Part shown: positions 45,496 to 54,191 of the stretch, piece by piece | How the letters are laid out: each line of letters starts with the position of its first letter | How positions within the stretch are numbered: position 1 is the first letter of the stretch | NCBI GenBank assembly: GCA_963796915.1 | Contig: CAWCNI010000002.1 | Location: 1,240,001-1,304,000, forward strand | Length of the DNA stretch: 64,000 bases | Reading direction: 5' to 3' | Origin: JAENWD01 sp963796915 | Lineage (GTDB): Bacteria > Acidobacteriota > Vicinamibacteria > Vicinamibacterales > JAENWD01 | Position numbers and translations under genes: made by a program | The notes under the pieces: generated by a model | Seen by the model: only the letters and a program-made list of their open reading frames with translations | The model's database searches: none | What the model was told of the DNA's origin: nothing

Positions 45496-46287
45496 ATGGC
45501 AGACGTCTCGTCACACGCACCGGGCACGTTCTCATGGGCCGAGCTGGCGACAGTGGACCAGTCGAAGGCCACCGCGTTTTACAGCGCCTTGTTCGGCTGG
45601 GCGATCGACAACCGGCCGATGGGGCCTGGCGAGACGTACTCGATCCTCCAGGTTCAAGGCAGAAGCGCCGCCGCGGCGTATACGATGCGGCCGGAAGAGC
45701 GCGCGTCAGCGCCGCCGCACTGGAACCTGTACGTCACCGTCACCAGCGCCGACGACAGCGTGCGTCGGGCACAGGAGCTTGGCGCCACCGTCATCGCGCC
45801 CCCGTTTGACGTCATGGATTTCGGACGCATGGCGATCCTGCAGGATCCAACTGGCGCCGTGTTCGAGATCTGGGAAGCAAAGGCGCACATCGGCGCCCAG
45901 GTGCTGAACGAGCCCGGGGCGCTGTGCTGGAGCGAGTTGACGACGACCGATACCAAGGCGGCGCTGGCGTTTTACACCGGCCTGTTCGGGTGGAACGCCA
46001 AGGAGAGCGCGGCCGCGGCAGTCAAGGAGTACACGGAGTTCACTGTCGCCGGCGCCGAACGGCCCAGCGTTGGCATGCTGCCGATGCCGGATTTCGGCGG
46101 GCCGATGCCCTCGTTCTGGATGCCCTACTTCCAGGTGGCCGACTGCGACACCTCAGTCGCGAAGGCCGCGGAGCTGGGCGGCAGCGTCATGCGTGCTGCC
46201 GAAGACATCCCCCACACCGGACGATTCGCCATCCTCCGCGATCCGCAGGGCGCGGTGTTTGCCGTCTTCACGTTCGCCCACAGCTAG
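45496..46287 (+). CDS. VOC-superfamily protein with two glyoxalase-like domains
   Basis: 263 residues made of two VOC halves. The first opens 'GTFSWAELATVDQSKATAFY' and ends 'AILQDPTGAVFEIWEA'. The second opens 'GALCWSELTTTDTKAALAFY' and ends 'AILRDPQGAVFAVFTF'. This arrangement is typical of the CFP-30B/hydroxylase group of VOC proteins. Metal ligands are not complete enough to predict an enzyme. Cytoplasmic; no signal peptide. The ATG at 45496 is preferred over the GTG two codons upstream because of the ribosome binding site spacing. Confidence 0.88.
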   Translation: MADVSSHAPGTFSWAELATVDQSKATAFYSALFGWAIDNRPMGPGETYSILQVQGRSAAAAYTMRPEERASAPPHWNLYVTVTSADDSVRRAQELGATVIAPPFDVMDFGRMAILQDPTGAVFEIWEAKAHIGAQVLNEPGALCWSELTTTDTKAALAFYTGLFGWNAKESAAAAVKEYTEFTVAGAERPSVGMLPMPDFGGPMPSFWMPYFQVADCDTSVAKAAELGGSVMRAAEDIPHTGRFAILRDPQGAVFAVFTFAHS

Positions 46288-46321
46288 CGCCGGTGGGGTC
46301 GCGGCAGGCATCTTCATATCC

Positions 46322-47248
46322 ATGAGACCCCTCCACTCCGACGTCCTTCAGTGCATCGGCAACACGTCCCTGGTGGCGCTCCGCAGGGTCGTGCCGGCCA
46401 ACGGCGCGCGCCTCCTGCTGAAGATCGAAAGTGAGAACCCGACGGGCAGCATGAAGGACCGCATGGCGCTCGCCATGATCGAGAAGGCAGAGTCTGACGG
46501 ACGGCTGTTACCTGGCGCTCCCGTGGTGGAGTACACCGGTGGCAGCACCGGCGTGTCGCTGTCGATGGTCTGCGCCGTCAAGGGTCACCCTCTGCACATC
46601 GTCACCTCGGACGCGTTCGCCAGGGAGAAGCTCGATCACATGCGGGCGCTCGGCGCGCGGCTCGAGATCGTGCGAAGCGAAGGCGGCGGAATGACCGAGA
46701 AGCTCACCCGCGACATGGTCGCTGCCGCGGGGCTGATCGCGACCGACACGGGCGCGTTCTGGACCGACCAGCTGAGGAACACCGATCAGTTGACGGCCTA
46801 CGAGATGCTGGCGGATGAACTCTGGACGCAGTCCGGGGAGCGTATCGACGGGTTCGTCCAGAGCGTCGGCACTGCGGCGTCGGTGCGCGCCACCGGCGAG
46901 TCGCTGCGACGGCGCAACGCGCGACTCACTGTCGTCGCCGTGGAGCCGGCGGAGTCTCCGGTCCTCTCCGGCGGCCGGCCGGGCGCTCACAAGATCGACG
47001 GCGTCGGCGCCGGCTTCGTCGTGCCGTTGTGGCATGCGGGTGTCGCCGATCGGATCGAGCGTGTGTCGACGACGGAAGCCGAGGCGATGGTCGTGCGGCT
47101 CGCGAGGGAAGAAGGCGTGTTCGGCGGCACGTCCACCGGCGCCAACCTCATCGCGGCGTTGCGGCTTGCCGACGAGCTGGGCCCCGACGCCACCGTCGTC
47201 ACCTTGATGTGCGACAGCGGCCTGAAATATCTGAGCAGGACGAAGTAG
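46322..47248 (+). CDS. PLP-dependent cysteine synthase-like enzyme
   Basis: 308 residues of the beta-family PLP fold. The lysine that binds PLP is in 'ENPTGSMKDRMALAMIE'; substrate loop 'YTGGSTGVSLSMVCAVKGH'; phosphate-binding 'QSVGTAASVRATGESLRRR' in place of the usual GTGGT-type loop; C-terminal 'VFGGTSTGANLIAAL' and 'VVTLMCDSGLKYLS'. It should make cysteine from O-acetylserine and sulfide, or carry out a related beta-replacement. The changed phosphate loop (GTAAS) hints at a variant substrate. It follows the VOC gene by 34 bases. Confidence 0.9.
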   Translation: MRPLHSDVLQCIGNTSLVALRRVVPANGARLLLKIESENPTGSMKDRMALAMIEKAESDGRLLPGAPVVEYTGGSTGVSLSMVCAVKGHPLHIVTSDAFAREKLDHMRALGARLEIVRSEGGGMTEKLTRDMVAAAGLIATDTGAFWTDQLRNTDQLTAYEMLADELWTQSGERIDGFVQSVGTAASVRATGESLRRRNARLTVVAVEPAESPVLSGGRPGAHKIDGVGAGFVVPLWHAGVADRIERVSTTEAEAMVVRLAREEGVFGGTSTGANLIAALRLADELGPDATVVTLMCDSGLKYLSRTK

Positions 47249-47298
47249 CCACCGGCTGTCGAGCTTGCGGCCCGGGCTGCGCCGCGCAGTCAGCGCGG

Positions 47299-47304
47299 TA
47301 TACG
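47299..47304 (+). promoter_or_regulatory. -10-like element before the metalloprotease gene
   Basis: TATACG at 47299-47304 gives a leader of about 60 bases to the ATG at 47371. A GAGGAGG ribosome binding site lies directly before the start. Confidence 0.3.
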
Positions 47305-47370
47305 ATGGCGCGCTCGTCCATGCTCTGACGGTCACTCGAGTACCGCACGACGTGTGCGAGGAGGCCGCGC

Positions 47371-48162
47371 ATGCCTGTCCTGACCTGCACGCCGAAATCA
47401 CTGCCTGAAGACAGACTCGTCAAGGCGGCGCGGCGCGCTATCGAGATCAACCCGTCCAACCAGCCGCATCCGGCGCTGGTGGCGCAGGCGCTCGGCGCGG
47501 GACCGCATCGGCCAGAGCGCATCGCCATCCTCGTCGGCCGCCGCTGGCCGACGACCGGCGTCAAGCTCACCGTGAAGTTCCTGGACACGCCGCCGAAGGA
47601 CCTGCGCAAGCGGATCCTGCTGCACATGAACGCCTGGGGAAAGACCGCCAACGTCCGGTTCACCGAAACCGCGGGGCAGGGCCAGGTGCGGCTGGCGCGC
47701 CTCGACTCGCCGCCGGACATGGCCGGCTACTGGTCGTACATCGGCACCGAGATCCTCGAGATTGCCGCCGACGAGCCGACGATCAACCTCGAGTCGTTCA
47801 CGATGCAGATGCCCGAGTCCGAGTTCCACCGGGTCGTCCGCCACGAGGCCGGCCACACCCTCGGCTTCGTGCACGAGCACATGCGCAGGGAACTCGTGAA
47901 GAAGATCGACCCCGCCAAGGCCATCAAGTATTTCAGGCGCACGCAGGGGTGGTCGGCCAAGGATGTGCGCGAGCAGGTGCTCACCCCGATCGAGGAGTCG
48001 TCGCTGCTTGGCACGCCGCAGGCCGACCCGCACTCGATCATGTGCTACCAGATTCCCGGCTCCATCACCAGGGACGGCAAGCCCATCGTCGGCGGCGTGG
48101 ACATCGACCCGCTCGACTTCTCGATGGCGGCGTCGTTCTATCCAAAGAAGGTCAAGACGTAG
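47371..48162 (+). CDS. metzincin-type zinc metalloprotease (astacin/M12-like)
   Basis: 263 residues. The zinc site is the full metzincin motif HExxHxxGxxH in 'RHEAGHTLGFVHEHMRRE', followed by a Met-turn candidate 'DPHSIMCYQIPG'. Upstream strands 'GVKLTVKFLDTPPKDLRKRI' and 'NVRFTETAGQGQVRLAR' fit the astacin/matrixin N-subdomain. There is no signal peptide and no long propeptide, so the protein is either cytoplasmic or exported in an unusual way. Substrate unknown. Its ribosome binding site (GAGGAGG) is strong. Confidence 0.9.
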   Translation: MPVLTCTPKSLPEDRLVKAARRAIEINPSNQPHPALVAQALGAGPHRPERIAILVGRRWPTTGVKLTVKFLDTPPKDLRKRILLHMNAWGKTANVRFTETAGQGQVRLARLDSPPDMAGYWSYIGTEILEIAADEPTINLESFTMQMPESEFHRVVRHEAGHTLGFVHEHMRRELVKKIDPAKAIKYFRRTQGWSAKDVREQVLTPIEESSLLGTPQADPHSIMCYQIPGSITRDGKPIVGGVDIDPLDFSMAASFYPKKVKT

Positions 48163-48282
48163 CCTGCTCCCGCACGCCGCGCTGTTCCGTGAAGGCGGAA
48201 AGGCCGATACTCGCCATCGACAGCCGCTGCTCACTGCCTGCGGCGTGGGGCGCTCGACAATCGCGCTTCACTGGAGAAACGC

Positions 48283-49026
48283 ATGCAACGCGCCGCCCTG
48301 AGCGTCGCCGCGGCCACACTGGCTGTGCTGACGTGTTCCGTTCCGCTGCGCAGCGCGGGCACGCCCGCGAGCGCCGCCGTCGCAAAGCTCGCCGGTCCGA
48401 TGCTGGCGGTTTCGAGAGTGGCCACCCTGGAGACGCTCAGGAGCACGATCGACGAGACTGTGCAGAATGCCCAGCCCGGCGTCCGTCTCGGGGCCAATTG
48501 GGGGCCGACGCATCCTGCGTGGCCCGGAGCGAGGATGGTCCTGGTCGGCCGCATCGATCGGCTGGCCGCCTCGTACGGGAAGTCCGGACTGCTGGAACAG
48601 GGCATTCAGGCTGACATCACGCGTCTGGCAGGGCCTGATATGGACGCGTTTCTCGCCGCTGTCAACGGACCTGCCGGTAGCGCCGTCATCACCCAGGACG
48701 CGACGATCAATTTCGTGTCCACCGTCATGGCCGACGACCCGAACGGGCCTCGACCCGGACAGCCCGCCTGGAACCTGAGGCTGCGCGACCTGCGCAAGGC
48801 GTTTGACGAACAAGCCGGGCCCTCGATGCCGAAGAGCGACGGCGCGCACGAGGCCGAGCTCACGCAATATCGGTCGAGCCCCGCCGGACAACTGGCCATG
48901 CGCTTCTGGAGCTCGGTGGTGGGCCGCACGAGCGCGAAGATCACCGGCGCCGTGAACCTGATGCTGTTCGACGACCACGACGCGATCCAGGGCGAGCTCG
49001 CCGCTGCAATCGCCGCCGCGAAGTAG
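48283..49026 (+). CDS. exported protein of unknown function
   Basis: 247 residues with a signal peptide (MQRAALSVAAATLAVLTCSV). The mature part is mostly helical: 'VATLETLRSTIDETVQNAQP', 'LVGRIDRLAASYGKSGLLEQ', 'DMDAFLAAVNGPAG', 'LRLRDLRKAFDEQAG'. It ends in an alanine-rich helix. No family is recognised. It stands alone, 120 bases after the metalloprotease gene. Confidence 0.7.
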   Translation: MQRAALSVAAATLAVLTCSVPLRSAGTPASAAVAKLAGPMLAVSRVATLETLRSTIDETVQNAQPGVRLGANWGPTHPAWPGARMVLVGRIDRLAASYGKSGLLEQGIQADITRLAGPDMDAFLAAVNGPAGSAVITQDATINFVSTVMADDPNGPRPGQPAWNLRLRDLRKAFDEQAGPSMPKSDGAHEAELTQYRSSPAGQLAMRFWSSVVGRTSAKITGAVNLMLFDDHDAIQGELAAAIAAAK

Positions 49027-49079
49027 GCGTCGACACAGAGGCGAGGGAACGTGTCAGCGGCGGGTCCGCCGGCGCACAC

Positions 49080-49715
49080 TCAAGGGCGCACGTAGATCGC
49101 AAAGAAGCTGTCGGCGGGGAAGTCGAGCGTCGTCTGCAGGGTGAACCCAGCGGCGGTCATCCAGCCCGTGAGGTCGGCCACGGTGTAACGCATCGCCTCG
49201 TGCCCGGCAGGCCAGTGTGAGACAAAGTCGATGATGGCCACCCTGCCGCCCGGCTTGACGTAGCGGAACAGCGTCCGCGCATAGGCGGGCTTGTCGGGCA
49301 GGTGGTGGAACGTGTCGCAGATGAAGATCAGATCGACCGGCGCCGGCAGCGACGGATCGGCCGCCGTCGCGTGCACAGTCCGGATGTTGTCGATCCCGGC
49401 CGCCGCCGCCGATCGCTCGACGATCTTCAACAGCGCCGCGTCGATGTCCACCGCGTACGCGATGCCCCCGGGGGCGACAGCCCTGGCCAGCGGGCGGGTG
49501 AACAGCCCCGAGCCGGAGCCCAGGTCGGCGACAGCCATGCCAGGTGACAGCTGGAGCGCCGCCACGACGCGGCCGACCTGCATCTCCTCGACGCGCCCGC
49601 GGTCTTCGAGACCCTTGGCGTACTGTTCGGGATCGGGGTGCTGTTGCGCGGCGGCGCGAAGGACGCTGACGAGCAGGACGACCAGCGTGACTGACGGGAG
49701 ACGGCAGCGGCTCAT
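49080..49715 (-). CDS. SAM-dependent methyltransferase-like protein with a signal peptide
   Basis: 211 residues. It begins with a hydrophobic leader (SRCRLPSVTLVVLLVSVLRA) ending AAAQQ, then 'YAKGLEDRGRVEEMQVGRVV'. A class I methyltransferase core follows: motif I 'GMAVADLGSGSGLFTRPLAR', 'IAYAVDIDAALLKIVERSAA', 'PVDLIFICDTFHHLPDKPAY', 'YVKPGGRVAIIDFVSHWPAG'. Predicted export is odd because SAM is cytoplasmic; proteins of this kind are nevertheless common in acidobacteria and related groups. The frame extends upstream to 50030, but the ATG at 49715 is preferred because the leader starts there. Divergent from the lipoprotein gene. Confidence 0.85.
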   Translation of the reverse strand: MSRCRLPSVTLVVLLVSVLRAAAQQHPDPEQYAKGLEDRGRVEEMQVGRVVAALQLSPGMAVADLGSGSGLFTRPLARAVAPGGIAYAVDIDAALLKIVERSAAAAGIDNIRTVHATAADPSLPAPVDLIFICDTFHHLPDKPAYARTLFRYVKPGGRVAIIDFVSHWPAGHEAMRYTVADLTGWMTAAGFTLQTTLDFPADSFFAIYVRP

Positions 49716-49769
49716 TGTCGGGCCCTCGCGCGGCGATTCGTGCGCCTTTGCTATTGTGGCGGAAACCGC

Positions 49770-50805
49770 ATGACCCGTCTGCCCGCGTTGCTGCTCCTCC
49801 TGACGTGCATCGGCTGCGGTGGCTCGGCGCCCGCGCCCTCGCCATCCACGGTGTCGGGGACACCGGTGCCGCCCTCGCAGCCGCACCCCGTCACCCGGAC
49901 CGGCCAACCCCGCATCGGGTCCGGTGCTGCTTTCGGATGACCTGGGCGGCCGGCAGTTGTTTCCCGCTGACAACTGGTGGAACCAGGACATCAGCCGGGC
50001 GCCAGTCGATCCGCAGTCCGACGCCTTCATCGCCTACATCGGCGCATCCCGCACCGCGCATCCGGACTTTGGCCCGCCGCCCTACGGCATTCCCTACATC
50101 GGCGTCAGCGGCGCCCAGGCGCGCGTCCCCGTCACCTTCGTGGAATACGGCAACGAGAGCGACGACGGGTTTGGCGGCACCAGGGGCTATCCGATCCCGG
50201 ACGCCGCACGGGCTGAGTCGCACTACATCGAGGGCGACGCGCCCGGCGGCGGCAGCGACGGCGATCGCCACATGCTGATCGTCGATCGCGACGCGTGGGT
50301 GCTGTTCGAGCTGTACGGCGCGCGGTGGAACCAGCAGGCCGGGCGGTGGGAGGCGGGCTCCGGCGCCATCTTCAATCTTGCCGCCAACGGCCGGCGTCCC
50401 GACGGCTGGACGTCAGCCGACGCTGCCGGCCTGGCGATTCTGCCCGGCCTCGTCCGCTACGACGAGGCCGCCGGCGGGCCCATCCGACATGCCTTTCGCG
50501 TGACGCTCCGCCGCACTGACGGGGCGGTGTGGCCCGCATCGCACGACGCGGGCAGCGCCGCCGGTGCGTTGCCCATGGGCGCGCGACTCAGGCTGCGGCC
50601 AGGGAAGGACCTGTCGAACTACTCGTCGCTCGTGCAGAACATCTTCCGCGCCATGCAGACCTACGGCCTCATCGTCGCCGACAACGGCAGCGACTTGTAC
50701 GTCAGCGGCGCCATGGATTCCCGCTGGAACAACGACGACCTGAACCCCGCCTTCCGCAGCCTGACAGCGGCGGATTTCGAGGTCGTGCGCCTCGGTTGGC
50801 GCTGA
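49770..50805 (+). CDS. lipoprotein of unknown function, one frameshift
   Basis: The start MTRLPALLLLLTCIGCGGS is a lipoprotein signal with lipobox LTCIGC-type cysteine. After a Pro/Ser linker the frame shifts by one near 49902 (apparent extra G) and continues 'NPASGPVLLSDDLGGRQLFP', 'DNWWNQDISRAPVDPQSDAF'. A conserved-looking domain follows: 'YPIPDAARAESHYIEGDAPG', 'DRHMLIVDRDAWVLFELYGA', 'GLAILPGLVRYDEAAGGPIR', 'DLSNYSSLVQNIFRAMQTYG'. About 344 residues in all. Homologous full-length proteins are common in soil bacteria without a named function. No catalytic motif is apparent to me. Confidence 0.75.
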
Positions 50806-50889
50806 ATCGCCGTGTCGCCGCTGCCGTTCCCGCCGGAGCCCGGCGAGCCGGCCAACCCGTTCCTCTCACACGCCGCGCTCAGGAACGAC

Positions 50890-50915
50890 TAGAATGCCGT
50901 CCGTCCAGAGGAGGA
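50890..50915 (+). promoter_or_regulatory. -10 element and strong ribosome binding site that decide the start of the DUF5009 gene
   Basis: TAGAAT at 50890-50895 covers the upstream in-frame ATG at 50894, so that ATG is unlikely to be transcribed as part of the message. AGAGGAGGA at 50907-50915 points to the GTG at 50921 (5-base spacing). Confidence 0.45.
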
Positions 50916-50920
50916 CAGCT

Positions 50921-52126
50921 GTGCCCACCATGAGCGTACCTGCGTCCGGGCAAGGCGCCACGACGCGCGTCACGTCGATTGACGCGTTCCGCGGCTTCGT
51001 CATGTTCCTGATGCTGGCCGAGGTCCTGCACCTGTGGACGCTTCATCAGGCGTTTCCCGACAGCACGTTCTGGTCGATCGTGGCGTTCAACACGACGCAC
51101 GTGCCATGGCAGGGCTGTTCGCTGCACGATCTCATTCAGCCGGCGTTTTCGTTCCTCGCCGGCGCCTCATTGCCGTTCTCGATCGCCAGCCGCCGCGCGA
51201 AGGGCGAGGCGTTCGGCAGCATGCTGGGTCACGCCGTGTGGCGCAGCCTGATGCTGATTTTCCTGGGCATCTTCCTGCGGTCGCTCGAAAGCCCGCACAC
51301 CTACTGGACATTTGAAGACACGCTGACGCAGATCGGCCTCGGCTACACGTTCCTGTTCCTGATCGCGTTCCTTTCGCTGCGCGTCCAGATCGCCGTCTTC
51401 AGCGTCATCCTCATCGCGTTCTGGACGGCATTCGTCCTGTATCCGCTGCCGCCGGCGGGCTTCGACTATCCGGCGGTGGGGGTGCCCGCCGACTGGCCGC
51501 ACCTCTACACGGGGTTCCTCGCGCACTTCAACAAGAACTCGAACCTGTCGTGGGCGTTCGACACCTGGTTCCTCAACCTGTTCCCGCGCGAGTCTCCGTT
51601 CCTGTTCAACGAAGGCGGCTGGTCCACGCTCAGCTTCATTCCCACGCTGGCGACGATGATGCTGGGCGTGTGGTCGGGCGAGTGGCTCAAGTCGTCGCGC
51701 TCGACGTCCGAGAAGCTCCGCGGCCTGGTCATTGCCGGCATCGCGCTGACGCTGGGCGGCCTGATCTTCCAGTGGCTCCATCTCTGCCCGATCGTCAAGC
51801 GCATCTGGACCTCGTCCTACACGCTCTACAGCGGCGGGCTGGTCATCCTGATCCTGTCGGCGTTCTATGCGTTGATCGAGTTCAAGGGCTGGAAGCGCTG
51901 GTGTTTCCCGCTGCTCGTCATCGGCGCCAACTCGATCGCCATCTACGTCATGAGCTGGACGATGGAGCATTTCGTCACCGCCGCATTGGTCCGTCACCTG
52001 GGGCGCGGCACGATGCTCGTTTTCGGCGAGGCGTTCGAGCCAGTCGTCCGCGGGTTCTTCGTGCTCGTGGTCTTCTGGTCGATTCTCTATTGGATGTATC
52101 GCCGGCGGATCTTCATCAGGATCTGA
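50921..52126 (+). CDS. DUF5009 / heparan-alpha-glucosaminide N-acetyltransferase-like membrane protein
   Basis: 401 residues with about ten membrane segments. The opening 'TTRVTSIDAFRGFVMFLMLA' is the hallmark of the NagX/HGSNAT-like acyltransferase group. 'CSLHDLIQPAFSFLAGASLP' has the histidine expected near the active site, and a long periplasmic loop (about 175-235) precedes 'TLATMMLGVWSGEWLKSSRS'. The family moves acyl groups across membranes onto sugars; the exact acceptor is unknown. The start is chosen at GTG 50921 from the promoter and ribosome binding site; ATG 50930 is an alternative. Confidence 0.85.
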   Translation: MPTMSVPASGQGATTRVTSIDAFRGFVMFLMLAEVLHLWTLHQAFPDSTFWSIVAFNTTHVPWQGCSLHDLIQPAFSFLAGASLPFSIASRRAKGEAFGSMLGHAVWRSLMLIFLGIFLRSLESPHTYWTFEDTLTQIGLGYTFLFLIAFLSLRVQIAVFSVILIAFWTAFVLYPLPPAGFDYPAVGVPADWPHLYTGFLAHFNKNSNLSWAFDTWFLNLFPRESPFLFNEGGWSTLSFIPTLATMMLGVWSGEWLKSSRSTSEKLRGLVIAGIALTLGGLIFQWLHLCPIVKRIWTSSYTLYSGGLVILILSAFYALIEFKGWKRWCFPLLVIGANSIAIYVMSWTMEHFVTAALVRHLGRGTMLVFGEAFEPVVRGFFVLVVFWSILYWMYRRRIFIRI

Positions 52127-52146
52127 CGTCGCGTTCGGCGGGTGAT

Positions 52147-52275
52147 GGCCGACCTGAAGATCGGCCCTGCCGGAGCGGCCTGAATGAGCTTCAGTTGGAC
52201 CTGTAGGGCCGATCTTTAGATCGGCCGGAGCCGTGCGGCCCCACCTGATGGCCGATCTGAAGATCGGCCCTACAG
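52147..52275. repeat. three further copies of the palindromic intergenic repeat
   Basis: Copies at about 52147-52167 (GGCCGACCTGAAGATCGGCC), 52201-52226 (CTGTAGGGCCGATCT then TTAGATCGGCC) and 52250-52275 (GGCCGATCTGAAGATCGGCC then CTACAG). All keep the GATC-centred stem of the copy at 10566-10597; loop bases vary (GA, TT). The last copy overlaps the stop codon of the minus-strand pabBC gene. They lie between two convergent genes and could act as terminators or as a mobile REP-like family. Confidence 0.7.
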
Positions 52276-54078
52276 GAGTCCTGCTTCGGGCGGGTGACGG
52301 ACCAGCTCCGCCTCTCGCCAGCCGCGGACGGAGTTGATCAGCCAGAGTCGTGACGCACGCGTCAGCTCGGCGACGCCGATCACCCGTTCGCGGACCCTGC
52401 CCGTCGCGATTGCGTGCGCACGCTCCGTGCCGGCGAGGAGGCCCGATTCAACCGGCGGCGTCACCAGGACGCCGTCCAGCTCCACGACGATGTTGGCCAG
52501 CATCGATTCGGTGAGCTCGTTCCGCGAATTCCACAGCAGCACGTCGTCGCAGCTGTCGCAGCGCCGTGACGTGTACGCGTCCCGCCGGGTGGTCTTGTGG
52601 AAACACCACGGGTCCGTGTCGTCGATGGCCGACAAGGCCAGGCACGCGCGCACCGGCCGGTCGTCGAGGGCCAGCGCGAACGATTCGGTCCTGGCCACGC
52701 CCTGCTCGGTGAGCAGCAATCGCACGCGTCGAGCGTCGCGTGCGGAGGCCACCGCGGCGTCGAGCGCGACGTCCAGCTGAGGACGATCGCACGCGAAGTC
52801 GAAGTACGACGCTGAGCTCTCCATTCGGGCCAGATGGGCTGCGCGCCGGTGGAACCCTTCCGCGGGACTCCAGCGCAGGGTCTCCAGAAGCTCGAACGGC
52901 TCCCGGTGTTGCCCGAGCACCTGCGCCTTCAGCAGGCACTCCTCGTACTCCGCGCGCGCGTCCGAGTCCCAGGTGACCCCGCTGCCGACGCCATACGTGA
53001 GCATGCCCCGGGCCTGGTCGACGACGGCGGTGCGGATCGCCACGTTGAACTGAAAATCCCCTCCCGGTGCCACGTAGCCGGCGATGCCGGTATAGACGCC
53101 GCGCGGCGACGTCTCGAGCGCGTCGATGATCTCCATCGTCCTGGCTTTCGGGGCGCCGGTGATGGAGGCGGCAGGGAAGGTGCAGGCGAGAATCTCGTCG
53201 AGCGGCGCCGAGCTCTCGGCCCGGACCTCTGAGGTCATCTGCCAGAGCGTCGGATATCGCTCGACCCCGAAAAGCGCCGTGACATCCACCGATCCTGTCC
53301 GTGCGACGCGTCCGAGATCGTTGCGGACCATGTCCACGATCATCACGTTCTCCGCGCGTTCCTTTTCGGAGCTGCGCAGCTGCGCGGCGTGTCGGAGGTC
53401 CTCGTCGACGGTGCGGCCCCTGCGCGCGGTGCCCTTCATCGGCCTGGAGATGAGGGTCCGGCCGCGCCGGCAGAGAAACAGTTCAGGCGACACCGAGCAG
53501 ATCGCCGTGTCCTCGGTCTCGAGGAACATCGCGTAGCGGCCGCGCTGTGTTGACAGGAGATCGGCAAACAGCCCGCCCGGGTCGCCGCGAAACGGCGCCG
53601 ACAGCCCGAACGTCAAGTTGACCTGATAGGTGTTGCCTTCGACGATCTCGCGCTTGACGCGCTCGACAGCCTCGGAATACGCCGGCCAGTCCATCGATGC
53701 TGCGGGCGGATCCGCATCCCACTCGAGCCTGCCTGGCCGCGTGGTGGTGATTTCGACGTGACGCTCGTCGAAGGCCGCGAAGCAGGCCAGCGGCGCGTGT
53801 GACGGAGCTTTCACCCGCAAGCCGTACGCCGCGCCGGCTTCATAGGCCATCCAGCCGACGACGTACCAGCCGCGGCCGCGTGCGAGGCGGTCCACTTCGC
53901 GCAGTACCGGGCCGACCTCCGCCGGCTGGCGGGCGATCAGCCACGCGTCCGGCGAGGCCGCGCGCAGCCACGCGGCGCCGCCGTCGATCGAGACGATCGC
54001 CTCGAGGCGCGGATTGGCGGGAGCGGGGCCGGTGCCGCCGGCGTTATCCGGGTTTCGTCCGGGGGAACCCGAAAGCAT
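52270..54078 (-). CDS. pabBC: aminodeoxychorismate synthase component I fused to aminodeoxychorismate lyase (PabB-PabC)
   Basis: 602 residues. Residues 1-370 are the chorismate-binding PabB part: 'IVEGNTYQVNLTFGLSAPF', 'AICSVSPELFLCRRGRTLIS', 'RPMKGTARRGRT', 'ERAENVMIVDMVRNDLGRVA', 'SITGAPKARTMEIIDALETS'. Residues about 380-602 are a class IV PLP lyase: 'DPWCFHKTTRRDAY', 'DVLLWNSRNELTESMLANIV', 'VTPPVESGLLAGTERAHAI'. Together they make p-aminobenzoate for folate from chorismate, using ammonia from a PabA encoded elsewhere. The frame is open to 55425, but that part is antisense to the TonB receptor; the ATG at 54078 is the first sensible start. Confidence 0.93.
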   Translation of the reverse strand: MLSGSPGRNPDNAGGTGPAPANPRLEAIVSIDGGAAWLRAASPDAWLIARQPAEVGPVLREVDRLARGRGWYVVGWMAYEAGAAYGLRVKAPSHAPLACFAAFDERHVEITTTRPGRLEWDADPPAASMDWPAYSEAVERVKREIVEGNTYQVNLTFGLSAPFRGDPGGLFADLLSTQRGRYAMFLETEDTAICSVSPELFLCRRGRTLISRPMKGTARRGRTVDEDLRHAAQLRSSEKERAENVMIVDMVRNDLGRVARTGSVDVTALFGVERYPTLWQMTSEVRAESSAPLDEILACTFPAASITGAPKARTMEIIDALETSPRGVYTGIAGYVAPGGDFQFNVAIRTAVVDQARGMLTYGVGSGVTWDSDARAEYEECLLKAQVLGQHREPFELLETLRWSPAEGFHRRAAHLARMESSASYFDFACDRPQLDVALDAAVASARDARRVRLLLTEQGVARTESFALALDDRPVRACLALSAIDDTDPWCFHKTTRRDAYTSRRCDSCDDVLLWNSRNELTESMLANIVVELDGVLVTPPVESGLLAGTERAHAIATGRVRERVIGVAELTRASRLWLINSVRGWREAELVRHPPEAGLL

Positions 54079-54150
54079 CGTCCGCCGCGAGATACCACGG
54101 GCGTGACGCGCGGACCGATCGTGTGAGTGTGGTGCGCCTGCGGCAGGGGC

Positions 54151-54180
54151 TTGACCCCGACCAGAAAGGTCGGATATTCT
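54151..54180 (+). promoter_or_regulatory. promoter of the siderophore-type TonB receptor
   Basis: TTGACC at 54151-54156 and TATTCT at 54175-54180 (18-base spacer; GATATT at 54173-54178 gives 16). Transcription would begin near 54187, just before the Fur-like box, with a leader of about 200 bases. Confidence 0.45.
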
Positions 54181-54191
54181 CCTCGACGTGA

